Notes under the pieces: generated by a model
Told to the model about the DNA's origin: nothing
The model's database searches: none
What the model saw: only the letters and a program-made list of their open reading frames with translations
Shown: piece after piece, positions 26,111 through 37,243 of the stretch
Numbering within the stretch: the first letter of the stretch is position 1
Layout of the letters: each line of letters begins with the position of its first letter
Program-made: the position numbers and the translations under genes
Source of the DNA: Palsa-504 sp963835775
Lineage (GTDB): Bacteria > Actinomycetota > Actinomycetes > Streptosporangiales > Streptosporangiaceae
Assembly (NCBI GenBank): GCA_963835775.1
Contig: CAWIHB010000025.1
Location: 62,001-126,000 of the forward strand
DNA length: 64,000 bases
Reading direction: 5' to 3'

Positions 26111-28945
26111 CTAGCGCAGGTCGCCGTTGGTCATGCCGGACGGCGCCTGCGGGTAGGTGACCAGGCCAAGCTCGGCGCGGCTGTCAAGCAGCGCGTGCCG
26201 CGGCAGCACCCGGACCGTGTAGCCGAACGGCCCGGGCCGGTCCAGCGGCAGCTCACCGGAATACCGCATCGAGGGGGGTACGGGGGGGCGAGAAGCCCCT
26301 TCCAAGGGGGGTCTGGGGGGATGGGTCTCTCCCAAGGGGGGTCCGGGGGGATGGGTCTCTCCCAAGGGGGGTCCGGGGGGATGGGTCCCCCCAGGAAGAA
26401 GAGAAAGAGAAAGAGAAGGAGCGAGGGGGGTCTCGGGGGGGTCGTCCCCCCCGAGGCAATCCAGCGCCAGCGTGGCGTAGGACGGCTGGACGATCTCGTC
26501 GTCCTCGTCGGTCCGCCCGTACACCACTTCCACCGTCACATCATCCGTGCTCAGCTCGCCCAGCGCCACCGTGACCCGCACGGTCAGCGCGGTGCCGAGC
26601 AGCTGCCTGGCCGCCTCGGACTCCACGTGCTCGATCCGGACCGCCGGCCAGGCGGCCACCACGCGCTGCTTCCAGGCGGCCAGCTCGCGCGCGGGCCCGA
26701 ACCCGTCGTCGTCGGTCAGCTGCGCGGAGGCCCGCGCGGCCGGCGCGTACAGCTCGGTCACGTACTGCCTGACCATCCGCTCGGCCTGCACCTTGGGCCC
26801 GAGCGAGCGCAGCGTGTGCCTGATACGCTCCACCCAGCCCAGCGGGACGCCGTCCGCGTCCTGGTCGTAGAACAGCGGCGCCACCGACTTGCCGAGCAGC
26901 TCGTACAGGGCCTGGGCCTCCAGCTCGTCCCGGCGGCTGGTGTCGGCCACGCCGTCGGCCGACGGGATATCCCAGCCGTTGCCGCCGTCGTACCACTCGT
27001 CCCACCAGCCGTCCCGGACCGAGAGGTTGAGGCCGCCGTTCAGGGCCGCCTTCATGCCCGAGGTGCCGCAGGCCTCCAGCGGGCGCAGCGGGTTGTTCAG
27101 CCACACGTCGCAGCCCTGGACCAGGCTGTCGGCCATGGCCATGTCGTAGCCGGGCAGGAACACGATCCGGCGCCGCACGTCCGGGGTGTCGCTGAACTGG
27201 ACCATCTGCTGGATCAGGGCCTTGCCGCCGTCGTCGGCCGGGTGCGCCTTGCCCGCCACGATGATCTGCACCGGCCGGGCCGGGTCGTTCAGCAGCCGGG
27301 CCAGCTGCTCGGGATCGTTCAGCATCAGCGTGAGCCGCTTGTAGGACGGCACCCGCCGGGCGAACCCGATGGTCAGCACGTTCTCGTCGAGCACGTCGTC
27401 GATCCAGGTCAGCTCGGCTTCCGAGGCGCCGCGCTGGCGCCACGAGGTGCGCAGCCGCCGCCGGGTCTCGGCCACCAGCCGGGCCCGCAGCCGGTTCCTG
27501 GTGCGCCAGATCGCCTCGGCCGGGGCGGCCGCGGCCCGGTCCCAGTCCCAGTCCCGGGGGGGTACGGGGGGGCGGGCAGCCCCTTCCAAGGGGGGTCCGG
27601 GGGGATGGGTCCCCCCGGTAAGAAGAGCGGGGGGGTCTTGGGGGGTCGTCCCCCCGGCCAGCAGAGCCTGCACCTCGGGCGCCACCCAGGTCGGGGTGTG
27701 CACGCCGTTGGTGACCGAGCCGATGGGCACCTCGCGGGTGTCGAACCCGGGCCACAGGCCCGCGAACATCTCCCGGCTGACCTGGCCGTGCAGCAGGGAC
27801 ACGCCGTTGACCCGCTGGGCCAGGCGCATGCCCATCACGGCCATGTTGAACACGTCCGGGTCGCCGCCGGGATAGGTCTCCGCGCCGAGCGCGAGCACCT
27901 GGTCGATGGGCAGCAGCGGGTCGTCGTCGAAGTGCCGCCGCACCAGGTCCCGGTCGAACCGGTCGATGCCCGCCGGGACCGGGGTGTGCGTGGTGAACAC
28001 CGTGCCGGCCCGGCAGACCTCGATGGCCTCGTCGAAGCTCAGGCCGCGCTCGGCGTACTCGCGGATCCGCTCCAGCCCGAGGAACCCGGCGTGGCCCTCG
28101 TTGGTGTGGAACACCTCAGGCGACGGATGGCCGGTCAGCGAGCAGAACGCGCGGACGGCCCGGATCCCGCCGATGCCGAGCAGCAGCTCCTGGCGCAGCC
28201 GGTGGTCGCTGCCGCCGCCGTACAGCCGGTCGGTGACCTCGTGCAGGTCTGGCTCGTTCTGCTCGACATAAGAATCGAGCAGCAGCAGCGGGATCCGGCC
28301 CACCTGCGCCACCCAGATCTGGGCCGCCAGCGGCCGCCCGGCCGGCAGGCCGACGGTCACGTGCACCGCGGCGCCGCTGGAGTCGCGCAGCAGCTCGAGC
28401 GGCAGCCCGTTCGGGTCGTCGCCCGGGTAGCGCTCGGCCTGCCAGCCGTCGGCGGACAGCGACTGGGCGAAGTAGCCGTGCCGGTACAGCAGCCCCACGC
28501 CGATCAGCGGCACGCCGAGGTCGCTGGCCGACTTGAGATGATCGCCGGCCAGGATGCCCAGGCCGCCTGAGTACTGCGGCAGCGCGGCGGTGATGCCGTA
28601 CTCGGGCGAGAAGTAGGCCACCGCGGCCGGTCCTGACCTGCTCAGGCCGGCCTCGGCGTACCAGCGCGGGCCGGACATGTACGCGCGCAGGTCCTGCTCG
28701 GCCTCGCGCAGCCGGCCGAGGAAGTCGGCATCGGCGGCCAGGGCGGCGATCCGCTCCGGTGGCAGCGCGCTCAGCATCGCGGTCGGGTCGCCGTCCGCGG
28801 CCGCCCAGGCGGCCGGGTCGATCGACGCGAACAGGTCAGCGGTCGGCCCATGCCAGGACCAGCGGAGGTTGAGCATCAGACCCTGCAGCGGAGCCAGCGG
28901 CTCGGGCAGGGTGATGCGGACGTTGAACCGGCGAATCGCTCTCAC
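26111..28945 (-). CDS. glgP: Alpha-glucan phosphorylase with two Pro-rich insertions
   Basis: Releases glucose-1-phosphate from alpha-1,4-glucan. 944 residues against about 850 expected. The N-terminal DUF3417-type region is followed by YFSPEYGITAALPQYSGGLGILAGDHLKSASDLG-type sequence, HTPVPAGIDRF, and GTSGMKAALNGGLNLS with the PLP Lys. Two insertions of the G/C-run family account for the extra length: residues about 429-464 (GGTTPQDPPALL ...) and about 830-892 (GGDDPPETPLAP ..., GETHPPGPPL units). GTG start at 28943-28945, ten bases from a TAATAT -10 box. Divergent from the glgE operon. Confidence 0.93.
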   Translation of the reverse strand: MRAIRRFNVRITLPEPLAPLQGLMLNLRWSWHGPTADLFASIDPAAWAAADGDPTAMLSALPPERIAALAADADFLGRLREAEQDLRAYMSGPRWYAEAGLSRSGPAAVAYFSPEYGITAALPQYSGGLGILAGDHLKSASDLGVPLIGVGLLYRHGYFAQSLSADGWQAERYPGDDPNGLPLELLRDSSGAAVHVTVGLPAGRPLAAQIWVAQVGRIPLLLLDSYVEQNEPDLHEVTDRLYGGGSDHRLRQELLLGIGGIRAVRAFCSLTGHPSPEVFHTNEGHAGFLGLERIREYAERGLSFDEAIEVCRAGTVFTTHTPVPAGIDRFDRDLVRRHFDDDPLLPIDQVLALGAETYPGGDPDVFNMAVMGMRLAQRVNGVSLLHGQVSREMFAGLWPGFDTREVPIGSVTNGVHTPTWVAPEVQALLAGGTTPQDPPALLTGGTHPPGPPLEGAARPPVPPRDWDWDRAAAAPAEAIWRTRNRLRARLVAETRRRLRTSWRQRGASEAELTWIDDVLDENVLTIGFARRVPSYKRLTLMLNDPEQLARLLNDPARPVQIIVAGKAHPADDGGKALIQQMVQFSDTPDVRRRIVFLPGYDMAMADSLVQGCDVWLNNPLRPLEACGTSGMKAALNGGLNLSVRDGWWDEWYDGGNGWDIPSADGVADTSRRDELEAQALYELLGKSVAPLFYDQDADGVPLGWVERIRHTLRSLGPKVQAERMVRQYVTELYAPAARASAQLTDDDGFGPARELAAWKQRVVAAWPAVRIEHVESEAARQLLGTALTVRVTVALGELSTDDVTVEVVYGRTDEDDEIVQPSYATLALDCLGGDDPPETPLAPSLSLSLLPGGTHPPGPPLGETHPPGPPLGETHPPRPPLEGASRPPVPPSMRYSGELPLDRPGPFGYTVRVLPRHALLDSRAELGLVTYPQAPSGMTNGDLR
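26271..26456 (-). repeat. G/C-run palindromic insertion, copy C (glgP C-terminal region)
   Basis: In-frame insertion with three 30-bp tandem units (starting 26302, 26332, 26362) encoding GETHPPGPPL, a purine-rich AAGAAGAGAAAG stretch, then the shared end hairpin: G run, TCGT, CCCCCC, GAG. Its left part is nearly identical to copy D (TACG within G runs, then AGCCCCTTCCAAGG). On the coding strand it starts GGDDPPETP. Confidence 0.85.
27554..27656 (-). repeat. G/C-run palindromic insertion, copy D (glgP middle)
   Basis: Shorter sister of copy C within the same gene: a G run, TACG, a G run, GCAGCCCCTTCCAAGG, one ATGGGTCCCCCC unit, AAGAAGAGC, and the end hairpin of six G, TCGT, six C, followed by GGCCAGCAGAG. 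In frame; encodes GGTTPQDPPALLTGG and a PPGPPLEGAARPP segment in glgP. Confidence 0.85.
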
Positions 28946-28954
28946 GGGCAGACC

Positions 28955-28960
28955 ATATTA
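28955..28960 (-). promoter_or_regulatory. -10 box of glgP
   Basis: TAATAT on the minus strand, a near-consensus -10 hexamer, ends ten bases before the glgP GTG, which implies a very short or absent leader. No good -35 is visible. The hexamer is flanked by GACC and GGTC arms (28951-28964), a small palindrome that might bind a regulator. On the other side, TATACC at 29110-29115 may be the -10 of glgE. Confidence 0.5.
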
Positions 28961-29130
28961 GGTCCGCGCCCGACACGCCGAACCGGCGCCTGCACCGATC
29001 CCGCCGACCGTCGGCTCGGGCAGGGAAAATGGATTCAAATTAGGCCGAACGAACAGTGCCGACCGCCCACCCAAATCTTTGCGCGGATCCGCCGCCGCGG
29101 CCCGCGTTGTATACCGCCCCCCGCGCTGGC

Positions 29131-31149
29131 ATGAAGGGCCCTGTGCTCGGTAGCGTAACGGGGGTGATTGGACGAATCCCGATCCTTGATGTCGAGCCCG
29201 CGGTCGAGTGCGGGAACCGGCCGGCCAAGGCCGTGGCGGGCGAGACATTTCAGGTCAGTGCGACGGTATTCCGCGAAGGGCACAGCCTTATCGGGGTCGG
29301 CGCGGTGCTGAGAGACCCGGACCGCAAGCTGGGCCCGATCACCCCGATGCGCCTGCTGGCCCCGGGCTCGGACCGGTACGGCGCGGACGTGACCGTGACC
29401 CGCGAGGGACTGTGGCGTTTCCACGTGGAGGCCTGGGGCGACCCGATCGCGAGCTGGCACCACGACGCGGCGATCAAGATCCCGGCCGGCCAGGACGTGG
29501 AACTGATGTTCACCGAGGGCGCGCTGCTGTACGGTAAGGCGGCCCGGCGGATCCCGCAGCCGCCCGGCGCGAGCCGCCCGGCCGCCGCCCGCGCCCGGCT
29601 GCGTGCGCTGGTGGCCCGGCTGCGTAACCGGGACCTGACGCTATGGGATCGGTTCGCCGGGACCGAGGATCCGGAGATCGCCGCCATCCTGGCCCAGTGG
29701 CCGCTGCGCGCGCAGGTGACCCGGTCCCGGGCGCTGACCGTGCAGGTGGACCGGCAGCGGGCGCTGTACGGGTCGTGGTATGAGTTCTTCCCCCGGTCCG
29801 AGGGGGCCCAGGTCGACCCCGAAGGATACCGGCCGCCGGTTTCCGGCACGCTGCGCACCGCGGCCAAACGGCTGGACGCGGTGGCGGCCATGGGCTTCGA
29901 CGTGGTGTACCTGCCGCCGGTGCACCCGATCGGCGTCTCCTTCCGCAAGGGCCGGAACAACACCATGACCCCGGCCGACGGTGATCCCGGCTCGCCCTGG
30001 GCGATCGGCGCCGCCGAGGGCGGTCACGACGCGATCCACCCGGACCTGGGCACGTTCGAGGACTTCGACGCGTTCGTCGGCCGGACCAGGGAGCTCGGCA
30101 TGGAGGTGGCGCTCGACCTGGCCCTGAACGCCTCGCCGGATCACCCGTGGGTCAAGGAGCACCCGGAGTGGTTCACCACCCGGGCCGACGGCTCCATCGC
30201 CTACGCCGAGAACCCGCCCAAGAAGTACCAGGACATCTACCCGATCAACTTCGACAACGACCCCGAGGGCATCTACGCCGAGGTGCTGCGCATCGTCCGG
30301 GTGTGGATGGACCACGGGGTCCGGATCTTCCGCGTCGACAACCCGCACACCAAGCCGCTGCGGTTCTGGGAGAAGCTGCTGACCGAGATCCGGGTCAGCG
30401 ACCCGGACGTGCTGTTCCTGGCCGAGGCGTTCACCCGCCCGGCCATGATGCGGGCCCTGGCCAAGATCGGCTTCCACCAGTCCTACACGTACTTCACCTG
30501 GCGCAACGCGGTGTGGGAGCTCACCGAGTACATGCGTGAGCTGTCGGCTGAGACCGCCCCCTACATGCGGCCCAACTTCTTCACCAACACGCCCGACATC
30601 CTGCACGCCTACCTGCAGCACGGGGGCCTGCCCGCGTTCAAGATCCGGGCCGTGCTGGCCGCCATGCTGTCGCCGACCTGGGGTATCTACTCGGGGTACG
30701 AACTGTGCGAAAACATCCCGGTCCGGCCGGGCAGCGAGGAGTACATGGATTCGGAGAAGTACCAGTACCGGCCGCGCGACTGGGACGGGGCGGCCAGGGC
30801 CGGTTTCGGCATCGCCGACTACATCACCGAGCTCAACCGGATCAGGCGGAACCACCCGGCTCTGCACTGGCTCAGAAACCTCCGGTTTCACCCCGTTGAC
30901 CAGCCGGAACTTATGTGCTTCTCTAAGCGGGCGGGGGACGACATCGTGCTGGTGGTCGTCGACCTGGACCCGTACCAGACCAGAGAGGCGACGGTCTGGC
31001 TCGATCTGCCCGCACTTGGCGTGGACGGCGAGTTCACGGTCACAGACGAGCTGACCGGCGAGTCCTTCCGGTGGGGACCCGCCAACTACGTCCGGCTGGA
31101 CCCGGCTACGCGGCCAGCCCACATCTTTACCGTCACACCCCACCCGTAA
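29131..31149 (+). CDS. glgE: Alpha-1,4-glucan:maltose-1-phosphate maltosyltransferase
   Basis: Extends alpha-1,4-glucan chains with maltosyl units from maltose-1-phosphate (GH13 subfamily 3). 672 residues from ATG 29131. N-terminal domain starting IGRIPILDVEP, then a catalytic domain with YLPPVHPIGVSFRKGRNN, the nucleophile Asp in FRVDNPHTKPL and the general acid Glu in FLAEAFTRPAMM. The start is uncertain: a GTG at 29164 (VIGRIPILDV) or an upstream in-frame ATG at 29056 are options; 29131 lies a suitable distance from the TATACC box. First gene of glgE-treS-mak-glgB. Confidence 0.93.
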   Translation: MKGPVLGSVTGVIGRIPILDVEPAVECGNRPAKAVAGETFQVSATVFREGHSLIGVGAVLRDPDRKLGPITPMRLLAPGSDRYGADVTVTREGLWRFHVEAWGDPIASWHHDAAIKIPAGQDVELMFTEGALLYGKAARRIPQPPGASRPAAARARLRALVARLRNRDLTLWDRFAGTEDPEIAAILAQWPLRAQVTRSRALTVQVDRQRALYGSWYEFFPRSEGAQVDPEGYRPPVSGTLRTAAKRLDAVAAMGFDVVYLPPVHPIGVSFRKGRNNTMTPADGDPGSPWAIGAAEGGHDAIHPDLGTFEDFDAFVGRTRELGMEVALDLALNASPDHPWVKEHPEWFTTRADGSIAYAENPPKKYQDIYPINFDNDPEGIYAEVLRIVRVWMDHGVRIFRVDNPHTKPLRFWEKLLTEIRVSDPDVLFLAEAFTRPAMMRALAKIGFHQSYTYFTWRNAVWELTEYMRELSAETAPYMRPNFFTNTPDILHAYLQHGGLPAFKIRAVLAAMLSPTWGIYSGYELCENIPVRPGSEEYMDSEKYQYRPRDWDGAARAGFGIADYITELNRIRRNHPALHWLRNLRFHPVDQPELMCFSKRAGDDIVLVVVDLDPYQTREATVWLDLPALGVDGEFTVTDELTGESFRWGPANYVRLDPATRPAHIFTVTPHP

Positions 31150-31200
31150 CAGACCATTGGTGCCACCCAGCACGGAACCGTACAGCCAGGAGATTTCCCA

Positions 31201-32973
<1,773 letters not shown>

Positions 32974-33010
32974 GCCGCATGCCGCGCGGGAGATGGGGTA
33001 AGCGAGGCTC

Positions 33011-34369
33011 ATGACCTTCGAAGACGTACTGGCAGCATGGCTGGTCAAGCAGCGCTGGTTCGCCGGCAAGGGGCGGACCGTCCATGACCTGGCGGTGGTG
33101 GCCGACACCGAGATCATCCCCGGTGATCCCGGGCTGCGGCACCTCATGGTCACCGTCTCGCACGGCGCGACCTCCGACTGCTACCAGCTCTTCATCGGCC
33201 TGCGCGCCCGGCTGCCCGCCCGGCTGCGGCACGCGAGGATCGGTTCCGTCGCCGGGCTGCAGTTTTATGACGGCCTGCATGACAGCGACCTGACCCGGAG
33301 CCTGCTGGACGCGATCGTGTCCGACCGGACCGTGGGGGCCTTGCGGTTCTGCCGGATCCCCGGGCTCGAGCTGCCGTTTGCCGGTGAGACCAGCCTGGAC
33401 AGCCTGGTGCTGACCGGCGAGCAGAGCAACACCAGCCTGGTGTTCGGCGAGTCGGCCATCTTCAAGGTGTTCCGCCGGATCGCCCCCGGGCCGAACCCCG
33501 ACCTGGAGGTGGCCGCGGCCCTGGCCGAGCTCGGCTCCACGCACGTGGCCGAGCCCTACGGCTGGATCGAGACCCGGATCGACGGGGCCACCACCGTGCT
33601 GGCCATCCTGTCCCGCTACCTGCGGGCCGCCGCGGATGGCTGGTCGCTGGCCGCCACCAGCGTGCGTGACCTGTACGCGGCCCACGGCACCGCGGCTGGT
33701 CTTACTCCCGGCGAGGCGGGCGGCGACTTCGCGGGCGAGTCGGAACGGCTCGGCGTGGCTACCGCGCAGGTGCACGCCGACCTGGCCGACGCGTTCGGCG
33801 TCTCCGAGCTCGAGCCGGAGGCCACCCGCGAGCTGGCCGAGCAGATGTTCCGGCGGCTGGACCTGGCCGTCGCGGGCGTGCCCGAGGTGGGCCGGTACGC
33901 CGACAAGGTCGGGGACGCGTTCTCCAGCCTGGCCAAGCTGACCGAACCGGTGCCCGCCCAGCGCGTGCACGGCGACTATCACCTGGGCCAGGTCATGCGG
34001 ACCCAGACCGGCTGGGTGGTGCTCGACTTCGAGGGCGAGCCGGCCAGCCCGCTGGCCCAGCGCCGGGCCAGGTCCTCGCCGCTGCGGGACGTGGCTGGCA
34101 TGCTGCGCTCGTTCGACTATGCGGCCCGGCACCAGCTGCTCACCCATCCCGACCGGGAGAACCTGAACCCGGTGGCTACCGAGTGGGTGCGGCGCAACAC
34201 CGACGCGTTCTGCGCGGGCTACGCCGAGGCCGGCGGCCTGGACCCGGCCGCCAACGCGGTGCTGCTGCGTGCCATGCTGCTTGACAAGGCGGTATACGAG
34301 GTCCTCTACGAGGCCAGGAACCGCCCCAACTGGATGGTCATCCCCCTAGAGTCCCTGGCCGAGTTGTAG
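33011..34369 (+). CDS. mak: Maltokinase
   Basis: ATP-dependent phosphorylation of maltose to maltose-1-phosphate, the donor used by GlgE. 452 residues with the N-terminal cap (WLVKQRWFAGKGR) and an aminoglycoside-kinase-like core: RVHGDYHLGQVM catalytic loop, then VVLDFEGEPASPLAQRR with the metal-binding Asp. Also called Pep2. Placed between treS and glgB, 37 and 13 bases from them, so coordinate expression is expected. Confidence 0.94.
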   Translation: MTFEDVLAAWLVKQRWFAGKGRTVHDLAVVADTEIIPGDPGLRHLMVTVSHGATSDCYQLFIGLRARLPARLRHARIGSVAGLQFYDGLHDSDLTRSLLDAIVSDRTVGALRFCRIPGLELPFAGETSLDSLVLTGEQSNTSLVFGESAIFKVFRRIAPGPNPDLEVAAALAELGSTHVAEPYGWIETRIDGATTVLAILSRYLRAAADGWSLAATSVRDLYAAHGTAAGLTPGEAGGDFAGESERLGVATAQVHADLADAFGVSELEPEATRELAEQMFRRLDLAVAGVPEVGRYADKVGDAFSSLAKLTEPVPAQRVHGDYHLGQVMRTQTGWVVLDFEGEPASPLAQRRARSSPLRDVAGMLRSFDYAARHQLLTHPDRENLNPVATEWVRRNTDAFCAGYAEAGGLDPAANAVLLRAMLLDKAVYEVLYEARNRPNWMVIPLESLAEL

Positions 34370-34382
34370 GCAGGAAGATCGA

Positions 34383-36581
34383 GTGACCGACATGACTGAC
34401 ACGGAATTCAGCCTGGGCGAGATCGAGCGGCTGGCCGCTGGGCACCACCACGACCCGCACTCGATCCTCGGCGCCCATCCCGGACCGCACGGCGTGGTCA
34501 TCCGGGCGCTGCGGCCGCTGGGCACCTCGGTGACGGTGGTCCTGGAGGACGGCCGCCGGTTCGCCATGTCCGAGCTGGCTGACGGCGTGTTCACCGTCAC
34601 CCTGCCGGACGAGAAGGTGCCCGACTACCGGCTGGCCACCGTGTACCCCGGCCAGGGCGGCGGCGAGCAGCTGTCCGACGACCCCTACCGCTACCTGCCC
34701 ACGATCGGCGAGTTCGACCTGTACCTGATCGGGGAGGGCCGGCACGAGGAGCTGTGGCAGGTGCTCGGCGCGCACGTCCGCGAGCTCGGCCCGGTCGCCG
34801 GGACGGCCTTCGCGGTCTGGGCCCCGAACGCCCGCGGCGTCCGCATCACCGGCGACTTCAGCTACTGGGACGGCCGGGCGTTCCCGATGCGGTCGCTGGG
34901 CAGTTCCGGTGTGTGGGAGCTGTTCATCCCGGGCGTGGGCGACGGCACCAGGTACAAGTACGCGATATGCGGCCAGGACGGGGTGTGGCGGGACAAGGCG
35001 GACCCGATGGCCAACGCGACCGAGCTGCCGCCCGCCACCGCGTCGGTGGTATTCACCTCCCGGCACGCCTGGGCAGACGCCGACTGGGTGACCGCGCGCC
35101 GGCAGCGCGACCCGGTGCACGAGGCGATGAGCATCTACGAGGTGCACCTGGGCTCGTGGCGGCTGGGGCTGAGCTACCGGGAGCTGGCGGTTCAGCTGAC
35201 CGAGTACGTCACCGAGCTCGGCTTCACGCACGTGGAGTTCCTGCCCGTGGCCGAGCACCCGTTCGGCGGCTCGTGGGGCTACCAGGTCAGTTCGTACTAC
35301 GCCCCGACCTCGCGGTTCGGCAGCCCCGACGACTTCCGCTACCTGGTCGACGCGCTGCACCAGGCCGGCATCGGCGTGCTGCTCGACTGGGTGCCCGGGC
35401 ACTTCCCGCGCGATGAGTGGGCGCTGGCCCGGTTCGACGGCACCCCGCTGTACGAGCACGCCGACCCGCGGCTCGGCGAGCAGCCCGACTGGGGCACGTA
35501 CGTGTTCAACTTCGGGCGCACCGAGGTGCGCAACTTCCTGGTGGCCAACGCCGTCTACTGGCTGGAGGAGTTCCACGTCGACGGGCTGCGGGTCGACGCG
35601 GTGGCGTCCATGCTGTACCTGGACTACTCGCGCAAGGACGGCGAGTGGATCCCGAACGCCTACGGCGGCCGGGAGAACCTGGACGCGATCTCGTTCCTGC
35701 AGGAGGCCAACGCCACCTGCTACAAGCGGGTGCCTGGCATCACGATGATCGCCGAGGAGTCGACCGCCTGGCCCGGGGTGTCCCGGCCGGTGTACCTGGG
35801 CGGGCTCGGCTTCGGCTTCAAGTGGAACATGGGCTGGATGCACGACACGCTCGCGTACCTGAGCCAGGACCCGATCTACCGGCAGTACCACCACAACGAG
35901 GTCACGTTCTCCATGATCTACGCGTTCTCGGAGAACTTCATCCTGCCGCTGTCCCACGACGAGGTGGTGCACGGGAAGGGCTCGCTGGTCGGCAAGATGC
36001 CCGGCGACGAGTGGCGCAGGTTCGCCGGGCTGCGCTCGCTGCTGGCCTACATGTGGGCCCATCCGGGTAAGCAGCTGCTGTTCATGGGATCGGAGTTCGG
36101 CCAGGTCTCCGAGTGGTCAGCCGACCACGGGCTGGACTGGTGGGTCCTGGACTACGACGTGCACCGGGGCGTGCAGCAGCTGTCCACCGACCTGAACGCG
36201 CTCTACCGGCAGAACCCCGCGCTGTGGCAGCGGGACACCACGCCCGACGGTTTCAGCTGGATCGACGCCAACGACGCCTTGGGCAACACGCTGTCGTTCC
36301 TGCGCTTTTCCGCCCCGGCCGCCGCCGGCGGCCAGCCCGCGGAGACCTTGGCCTGCATCGCCAACTTCTCCGCCATGCCGCACCTGGAGTACAAGGTCGG
36401 CCTGCCGTACGCGGGCCGCTGGCGCGAGGTGCTCAACACCGACGCGGCCAGCTACGGCGGCAGCGGCGTCGGCAACCTGGGCGCCATCGAGGCGGTAGCC
36501 GAGCCCTGGCACGGCCGCCCCGCCTCCGCCTCCATCACCCTGCCCCCGCTCGGCGTCATCTGGCTCACCCCAGAACCGTAA
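34383..36581 (+). CDS. glgB: 1,4-alpha-glucan branching enzyme
   Basis: Introduces alpha-1,6 branches into the glucan built by GlgE. 732 residues: N-terminal domain (LAAGHHHDPHSILGAHPGP), CBM48 region (WAPNARGVRITGDFSYWDGR), GH13 core with EFLPVAEHPFGGSWGYQ, nucleophile Asp in LRVDAVASMLYLDYSR, acid Glu in IAEESTAWPGVSRP and LPLSHDEVVHGKGSL. GTG start with AGGAAG upstream, 13 bases after mak. Last gene of the operon; no hairpin terminator seen in the 112 bases that follow. Confidence 0.96.
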   Translation: MTDMTDTEFSLGEIERLAAGHHHDPHSILGAHPGPHGVVIRALRPLGTSVTVVLEDGRRFAMSELADGVFTVTLPDEKVPDYRLATVYPGQGGGEQLSDDPYRYLPTIGEFDLYLIGEGRHEELWQVLGAHVRELGPVAGTAFAVWAPNARGVRITGDFSYWDGRAFPMRSLGSSGVWELFIPGVGDGTRYKYAICGQDGVWRDKADPMANATELPPATASVVFTSRHAWADADWVTARRQRDPVHEAMSIYEVHLGSWRLGLSYRELAVQLTEYVTELGFTHVEFLPVAEHPFGGSWGYQVSSYYAPTSRFGSPDDFRYLVDALHQAGIGVLLDWVPGHFPRDEWALARFDGTPLYEHADPRLGEQPDWGTYVFNFGRTEVRNFLVANAVYWLEEFHVDGLRVDAVASMLYLDYSRKDGEWIPNAYGGRENLDAISFLQEANATCYKRVPGITMIAEESTAWPGVSRPVYLGGLGFGFKWNMGWMHDTLAYLSQDPIYRQYHHNEVTFSMIYAFSENFILPLSHDEVVHGKGSLVGKMPGDEWRRFAGLRSLLAYMWAHPGKQLLFMGSEFGQVSEWSADHGLDWWVLDYDVHRGVQQLSTDLNALYRQNPALWQRDTTPDGFSWIDANDALGNTLSFLRFSAPAAAGGQPAETLACIANFSAMPHLEYKVGLPYAGRWREVLNTDAASYGGSGVGNLGAIEAVAEPWHGRPASASITLPPLGVIWLTPEP

Positions 36582-36693
36582 GGGCGGACTAAGGCGGTGC
36601 CGCGATAGCGGTGCCGGCCGGCGCCGAGCTGGATCGTTCGGCCGCCCTCGAAGACCTGGCCGACGCGGGACGGCCACGTCCGGTACGGGCGGG

Positions 36694-37176
36694 TCAGCTG
36701 TCCGACCGGATGTCGTAGTCGTCTTCCTCGACGACGTGCATGGCGGCTTCCTCGGCGGTGGCGGCGCCGCCGGAGATCCCGGCGTCGTAGGCGACCAGGT
36801 CCTCCTCCTCGTCCGGGTGCGCGCCCTCGTCCTCGGCGACCAGCCGCCCGGCCCGCGGGTCGGGGCCGTCGTCGAGCAGCAGGCCGTCGACGTCCTCGTC
36901 TCCGGCGTCGCTGTCGTCTTCGTCTTCGTCGTCCTCGTCGTCTTCGTAGTCCAGGGTGACGTCCGGCTCCTCCTCGGCCAGCTGCTGGTCCAGGGACTCG
37001 CCTGATTCCTGCTCGCCGGCCGTGGTGCCGTACCTGATCCCGGCCGACCAGCGCTCGGGTGGAGCCACGCCACGGTCCAGCGGATCGTCCCCCGGCGCGC
37101 CGCTCAGCGTGTCGGTGCTGTCGTCGACCTGGAAATCGTCGAGATCGGCGGATTCATGGCGGGTCTCGTCCGGCAT
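36694..37176 (-). CDS. DUF5709-like acidic protein
   Basis: 160 residues from ATG 37174-37176 with a GAGGAG ribosome site. Extremely acidic: a run of Asp/Glu about 70-90 (LDYEDDEDDEDEDDSD) is encoded by GTC/TTC-type trinucleotide repeats. The N-terminal DDFQVDDSTDTLSG and ERWSAGIRYGTTAGEQ look like the actinobacterial DUF5709 family. Soluble and probably disordered; function unknown. Confidence 0.75.
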   Translation of the reverse strand: MPDETRHESADLDDFQVDDSTDTLSGAPGDDPLDRGVAPPERWSAGIRYGTTAGEQESGESLDQQLAEEEPDVTLDYEDDEDDEDEDDSDAGDEDVDGLLLDDGPDPRAGRLVAEDEGAHPDEEEDLVAYDAGISGGAATAEEAAMHVVEEDDYDIRSDS

Positions 37177-37243
37177 CGGTCGGCTCCTCTCAGTTTTGTC
37201 CGGCGGCGGTTCAGGCGCAGGACTCAATGTACCGACCCGTGGC

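Noticed and set aside
36582..36693. Terminator after glgB
   Set aside because: Direct repeats of GCGGTGCCG occur but no convincing inverted repeat with a T run.
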